From NCBI GenBank assembly GCA_022818135.1, contig JAFMSR010000009.1, positions 30,158,501-30,222,500 on the forward strand: a stretch of DNA of 64,000 bases, written 5' to 3'. Every line of letters begins with the position of its first letter. The first letter of the stretch is position 1. The notes beneath the pieces are model-generated. The model saw only the letters and a program-made list of their open reading frames with translations. It was not told the DNA's origin and searched no databases. Positions 58,330 through 64,000 of the stretch are shown piece by piece. Position numbers and translations under genes: made by a program. The stretch is from Saxidomus purpurata. Its lineage: Eukaryota > Mollusca > Bivalvia > Venerida > Veneridae.

Positions 58330-61300
58330 TTATTCATTATTGTTGTAAGTATTTTTATTTAAATTTTTATTTTGTTATTGGAATTTAAGGGCCAAACGGC
58401 TGTAACAGTCAAGTAAAATAATGAAATTTTGCACCAGCGTAAATTTCTGATAATTTGATAAACAATCGTGCATGAATAGTAATTATATTTAAGTTATAAA
58501 GTAAAATGATAATAATATTTAATATTGTTGGTAATTAATATTTTACATTCTTTTATTCGTCATCATTATAGGCCTTATTGTTCTTTTATTATTTTTGTTA
58601 TTGCTTTTGTTGTGGTCGTTTTCGTTATTTGTTATGCTTCAATATTTAATTATTTTGAAATGCATTCTTTCGTTCAAAAATTACAAATTCAATGAGCAAA
58701 AAAATGAAAGATGCATCATCAGAGTTTTCAGAATTGATGTTACTCATTAACTATGATCACAGTTTTAAACACGCATAGGTAAGTTACAGAAGCAAAGTAA
58801 TTTATCAATGTCCAGTCATTTGATTGGTCAACGGTCCGCAATTTACCTTCTCGCATAATTTATGTTGGAAAAGTCGTGTTTAGTATGCCTCCTATCATTT
58901 CGCGCACCTGTTGATGACGTAAATCACGGGACCTCTAATGTGCATTTGAAATTTCATTTCCTTGTACCCTACGTAAAACATATTAGACTGATGCACGCAC
59001 AGTTCGTCAATACATAAAGAAAATGCCAGCCCTCCTCTCGATAAATCACTAAAAACAATATGTAATATTTTACTCTTCTAATTATCAATGTGACATACTT
59101 GAAATTTAATGAAATTTTGATTTAATGAAACATTTCCCTTCGAAATTCCCCTTCGGAACTTTTCGTGCCGTGTGCAACAATTGATTACGAAATACAAAGT
59201 TATTGGCTGCGCCCATTACCGATATTCTTTTCACCGGGCAAAATTCATTTTTTGCGTAAGTCTGTTTTCTTTTAATTATGTTCAAAGATTGAGTGCTTTT
59301 AATGTACATGTATGAATGTCCATTCAATTGAGTCTGGTTCGCTATTGATCATGCCGATCGAAAATTAGAATTTTCTTGAATTCTCCGGCGAAAAGGACGT
59401 ACAGAAAATATACACGTTTATCATTATATTGTCCTATAGCGTCAGAACAGGACAAAATAGCGATGTTTAAATACGTGCTTCCTGCCAGCAGGTGACTTAT
59501 TTTAAAATGAATTGAATCTTCTTTTTTTTAATGCGGGATAACAAAATATATATATTTTGCTATTTTGCGTGGACGACTCAAGACGGGTAAGAAATCCACA
59601 TACACCAGGTCAAAATAAAAATGTTAAGTATTCTAATATTCAGACTCATTTAAAATAGAGCAATACAACACCATGATCTTTTTTGTTCGAGTTTTCGTAC
59701 CTTTCTGATAATTCTATATGGATATAACATACACCGGATATAAGGAACAAATCAAAATGGTCCTAAGAAGCGCTTTATATAAGGAGTTTACTGTATATGT
59801 ATACACGTATACACTAAAATCATTCAGCAGGTATAGTTCATATGCGTAAAAATGTGTCTTGTAAGACACAGTGCCGAGTGATTTTGATATGTCCATCGTC
59901 GGAATCACCGGTCCACGGGCCTTTTGTACTGCATTAGGCCTACTTCGTCGCATAAGAAGCGACGATGATTCACGACACGGCGTGCATTATCCGTAGATAA
60001 ATCAAGATTTAAATGCAATGATTTCAATGAAAACATACCAAAGTGTTAGAAACATTGCTTAAACGATCGCGGTCTCTTTCCTGTGCATTTCAAAAACATC
60101 GAACGGAGACCAATGTCGACAAAACGGTATCATGTTCACACCAATCTAAGGCCAGATTGTTACTTCGGTTTTCATCGTACTTGACATGGGAAGGTAGTTT
60201 TTCCTACCAGCAACCGGAAGGAGGAAATGGAATCTTGGCATGCAACGCGTCTTTTTCCTTCGAGAAATTCGAGAAAAACAGCCTAACAAAAAAATAAAGC
60301 GCTGAAGACGCTGGATTTGTTTGTGTTTTCAAAATATTTGTCCTTTGTTTTGTTCTGACAGCTATTTCATTCTGTAATCTTCATTGGTGAAGACCAGTTG
60401 GAAATAAAATATGAACAGAATACAACAGTTACAAATCTTAAGGCATGCACTTTATGTTCCCAAGGTTAATTGCCCGTTGAACTCCTATTTCAATTATCTT
60501 ATTTGCTTGTGGACAGTTTGACTAAAACCCTATCCGCCATGGGAGCAAGAACTAACTTCACAAATACCACAACTTATGAACTTGTGAAACAAGCATATTA
60601 CGTTGTACAATTTCACTATGTATGATTACATGAATATCTGACTTTATACATATATAAATTATGAAACTTGTGAATAGACTGTGTTGCCAATATTCATTTT
60701 TGTATTCATAAGCGGAAACAAAGTTTGATAACAGAAACTACGGACACACGTTTATGATCTGCAATCGATGAAAAAAAATCTGATTGGGTAATGGAATTGT
60801 CATTTTGGAGTATATGACAGAAAAACACATCCTGACCATAAAAATCGAACTAAAGCGTATTAAGACATCTTTAATCTTCTTTAAAGAGGCACTCCCTACA
60901 TCTAGCAGATTATATTAACGAAACATAGATTATGTGTTCAATGAACGTAAAATGATAAATAAATACAATTTCAAAGAAGAACCTATGGCGAAAAATGCCC
61001 CATTTTACCACAATTAATCAATAATGAGGCTCTCTGTAATAAATTGCATCCACCCATTAATTTTACAACAACAACTCTACATATATTATTGAATGGTTTA
61101 CGGCTCTGCAGTATATTTTAAACCGCTGATTTTTTCGATAATGACTGGGAATGCATAGCTGAAATTTTTAGGTTAAGTTATAATACTTCGAAAGATTCTA
61201 TTATACATGTATATGTTCTTGAGGTTATTTAGTTTGACATCAGTTATAGGGTATGTCCCTTTAATTCCAGTGATCTGAATAAGCAGACAATTCATTCATA

Positions 61301-61480
61301 GTTTAATAACAATTTTCCTTCTTAAGTAATTATGAACATCGAATTATCATGCAATGTTAGTTTTGAAATGTGTACAAATATAATTATGTAAAGATTCTAT
61401 CGTTGAAAATCATAAGTTGATTATATCTAAAATACCATTACGCTGTCCCTCGAAAAGGATGAATAACTCCGAAGAGGTGT
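58330..61480. other. Intergenic, nothing recognised
   Basis: AT-rich sequence with short unrelated open frames and no repeat or domain that I can support. Confidence 0.4.
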
Positions 61481-61489
61481 TTCATACGT

Positions 61490-63680
61490 ACAAATCAGTG
61501 AAACTAGTCAGTGTTAATTGCTAAGTGAGTGTAATTTAGTAAGTACAATTCAGTGAGGACTAGTCAGAGAACAGGGTTAAGTGAGTACAATTCAGTGAGA
61601 ACTATTCAGAGAACATGGTTTAGTGAGTACAATGTAATGAGTACTATTTAGAGAGAATTGATTGATTATTACACTCCGGTGAGTACAAGTTTTCAGTGAG
61701 TACTAGTCAGAGAACATGGTTAAGTGAGTACAATTTAGTGTGTGCTAGTCAGAGAACATGGTTTAGTGAGTACAATTCAGTGAGTACTAGTCAGAGAACA
61801 TGGTTAAGTGAGTACAATTTAGTAAGTACTAGTCAGATAACATGGTTTAGTGAGTACAATTTAGTGTGTGCTAGTAAAAGAACATGGTTAAGTGAGTACA
61901 ATTTAGTGTGTGCTAGTAAAAGAACATGGTTAAGTGAGTACAATCCTGTGAGAACTACTCAGAGAACATGGTTTGGAGAAAAACATAGTGAGTAGTAGTC
62001 AGAGATAATGGTTTAGTGAGTACAATTTAGTGAGTACAAGGACGTCAGTTTTAAGTGAGTACTAGTCAGAGAACATGGTTTAGAGAAAACAATTTAATGA
62101 GAACTAGTCAGAAAACATGGTTTAGTGAGTACAGTTCAGTGAGTACAAGTAAGAGAACATGGTTTAGAGAGTACAATTAGGTAAGTACCAGTCAGAGAAC
62201 ATGGTTTAGTGAGTACAATTAAGTGAGTACCATTCAGAGAACATGGTATAGTGAGTACACTTTAGTGAGAACCAGTCAGAGAACATGTTTTAGTGAGTAC
62301 AATTAAGTGAGTACTAATCAGAGAAGATGATTTAGTGAGTACAATTAAGTGAGAACTAGTCAGAGAACATGGTTTAGTGAGTACAATTAAGTGAGTACTA
62401 GTTAGAGAATATGGTTTAGTGAGTACAATTTAGTGAGTACTAGTCAGAGAACATGGTTTAGTGAGTACAATTAAGTGACTACCAGTCAGAGAACATGGTT
62501 TAGTGAGTACAATTAAGTGAGTACTTAAGAACATGGTTTAGTGAGTACCATTCAGTGAGTACTAGTCAGAGAACATTGTTAAGTGAGAACAATTTAGTGA
62601 GTACTAGTCAGAGAACATGGTTTAGTGAGTACAATTCAGTGAGTTCTAGTCAGAGAACATGGTTTAGTGAGTACAATTAAGTGAGTACTAGTCAGAGAAC
62701 TTGGTTAAGTCAGTACAATTAAGTGAGTACTAGTCAGAGAACATGGTTTAGTGAGTACAATTAAGTGAGTACTAGTCAGAGAACTTGGTTTAGTGAGTAA
62801 AATTCAGTGAGTACTAGTCAGAGAACATGGTTTAGTGAGTACAATTTTGTGAGTGGTTTAGTGAGAACAATTCAGTGAGTACTAGTCAGAGAATATGGTT
62901 TAGTGAGAACAATTTAGTGAGTACCAGTCAGAGAACAGGGTTTAGTGAGTACAATTCAGTGAGTATTAGTCAGAGAACATTGTGTAGTGAGTACACTTTA
63001 GTGAGTACCAGTCAGAGAACATGGTTTAGTGAGTACAATTTTGTGAGTACTAGTCAGAGAACATGGTTTAGTGGATACAATTCAGTGGGTACCAGTCAGA
63101 GAACAGGGTTTAGTGAGTACAATTCAGTGAGTACCAGTCAGAGAACATGGTTTAGTGAGTACAATTTAGTGAGTACTAGTCAGAGAACATGGTTTAGTGA
63201 GTACAATTCAGTCAGTACTAGTCAGAGAACTTGGTTTAGTGAGTACAATCCAGTGAGTACTAGTCAGAGAACAGGGTTTAGTGAGTACAATTCAGTGAGT
63301 ACTAGTCAGAGAATATGGTTCAGTGAGTACAATTTTGTGAGTACTAGTCAGAGAACATGGTTTAGTGGGTACAATTCAGTGGGTACCAGTCAGAGAACAG
63401 GGTTTAGTGAGTACAATTCAGTGAGTACTAGTCAGAGAATATGGTTTAGTGAGTACAATTTAGTGAGAACTAGTCAGAGAACAGGGTTTAGTGAGTACAA
63501 TTCAGTGAGTACTAGTCAGAGAACAGGGTTTAGTGAGTACAATTCAGTGAGTACTAGTCAGAAAACATTGTTTAGTGAGTACAATCCAGTGAGTACTAGT
63601 CAGAGAACAGGGTTTAGTGAGTACAATTCAGTGAGTACTAGTCTGAGAGTACAATCCGGTGAGTACAAGTACGTGAGTTT
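61490..63680 (+). repeat. 42-bp minisatellite, about 50 copies
   Basis: The unit holds AGAGAACATGGTTTAGTGAG, TACAATTCAGTGAGTAC and TAGTC. Within each unit GTGAGTAC occurs twice, so it grew from a shorter repeat. Because 42 is a multiple of three, one frame stays open for up to 297 codons in the 3' half (14-residue unit STSQRTWFSEYNSV). That frame starts only at a GTG and is broken by indels in the 5' half, so I do not call it a gene. Confidence 0.92.
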
Positions 63681-63689
63681 TGTTGTCAG

Positions 63690-64000
63690 AATACTATTCA
63701 TTGTATTCCATTTTTATTTGTTCTCAGAGAGCATTGTATTAAAATTAGTGATAAAATTTCTATAAAATATAGTTTTCTGTTAATGCAATACGTCTGCATA
63801 TTCTTTGTTAACGAATTTAAATCTAATTGGTACATTAAGTTCGTCAATTTTGTCTTAGATGTCATCTATGAAACCAAAGCAAGGATTTATTCGGTGAAAA
63901 TTGGCAGACTCGTGTGTTTTGTTACTGATTTACTTGTTTTTGACGTTGCTACATTTACGTTGAATTATTGATCTTCAGACACTACAATGTAATAAACTTT
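63690..64000. other. Flank of the minisatellite, nothing recognised
   Basis: AT-rich sequence. A short open frame at 63783-63971 has no resemblance to known proteins. Confidence 0.4.

Noticed and set aside
62875..63765. 296-codon ORF of 14-residue repeats
   Set aside because: It begins at GTG and not ATG, covers a minisatellite, and the same array is frame-broken a few hundred bases upstream.

Overview
The window is animal nuclear DNA, AT-rich, intron-rich and very repeat-rich. It most resembles a bivalve mollusc. The reasons are a C1q-domain secreted protein, LU (Ly6/uPAR) and ShKT domains, tandem PLAC8 genes, tRNA-derived SINEs, and 145-168 bp degenerate repeat blocks of the type common in heterodont bivalves. 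The species cannot be fixed from the sequence alone. Multi-exon genes were rebuilt by hand from splice signals and reading-frame phase; no transcript data were available.

Layout. (1) 0-2.2 kb: an intronless FMRFamide/myosuppressin-type GPCR. (2) 3.4-13.0 kb: an 11-exon gene for a secreted mosaic protein (signal peptide, LU domain, ShKT, three TSP1 repeats, basic linker, C1q). All its exon phases agree. Its third intron carries a 2.2-kb foldback element built of 17-bp repeats. (3) 13.6-20.1 kb: repeat blocks, a Tc1-like transposase relic next to a 27-bp array, an internally deleted Harbinger transposase and a roughly helically phased ACGT array. (4) 21.8-27.0 kb and 35.8-43.0 kb: two paralogous three-exon PLAC8 (cornifelin-like) genes in direct orientation, with introns full of repeats. 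(5) 43.9-54.4 kb: MITE-like elements, hairpins, and an inverted pair of repeat copies, one of them split by a decayed LINE, plus two other LINE fragments. (6) 54.4-61.5 kb: mostly unrecognised, with one possible first exon. (7) 61.5-63.7 kb: a minisatellite of about fifty 42-bp units.

The genes do not form an obvious pathway. The GPCR is a neuropeptide receptor, the mosaic protein looks like an extracellular recognition or adhesion factor, and the PLAC8 proteins are small cysteine-rich membrane-associated proteins. The strongest candidate for something undescribed is the LU-ShKT-TSP1x3-C1q architecture. The foldback array, the phased ACGT array and the split inverted duplicate follow.
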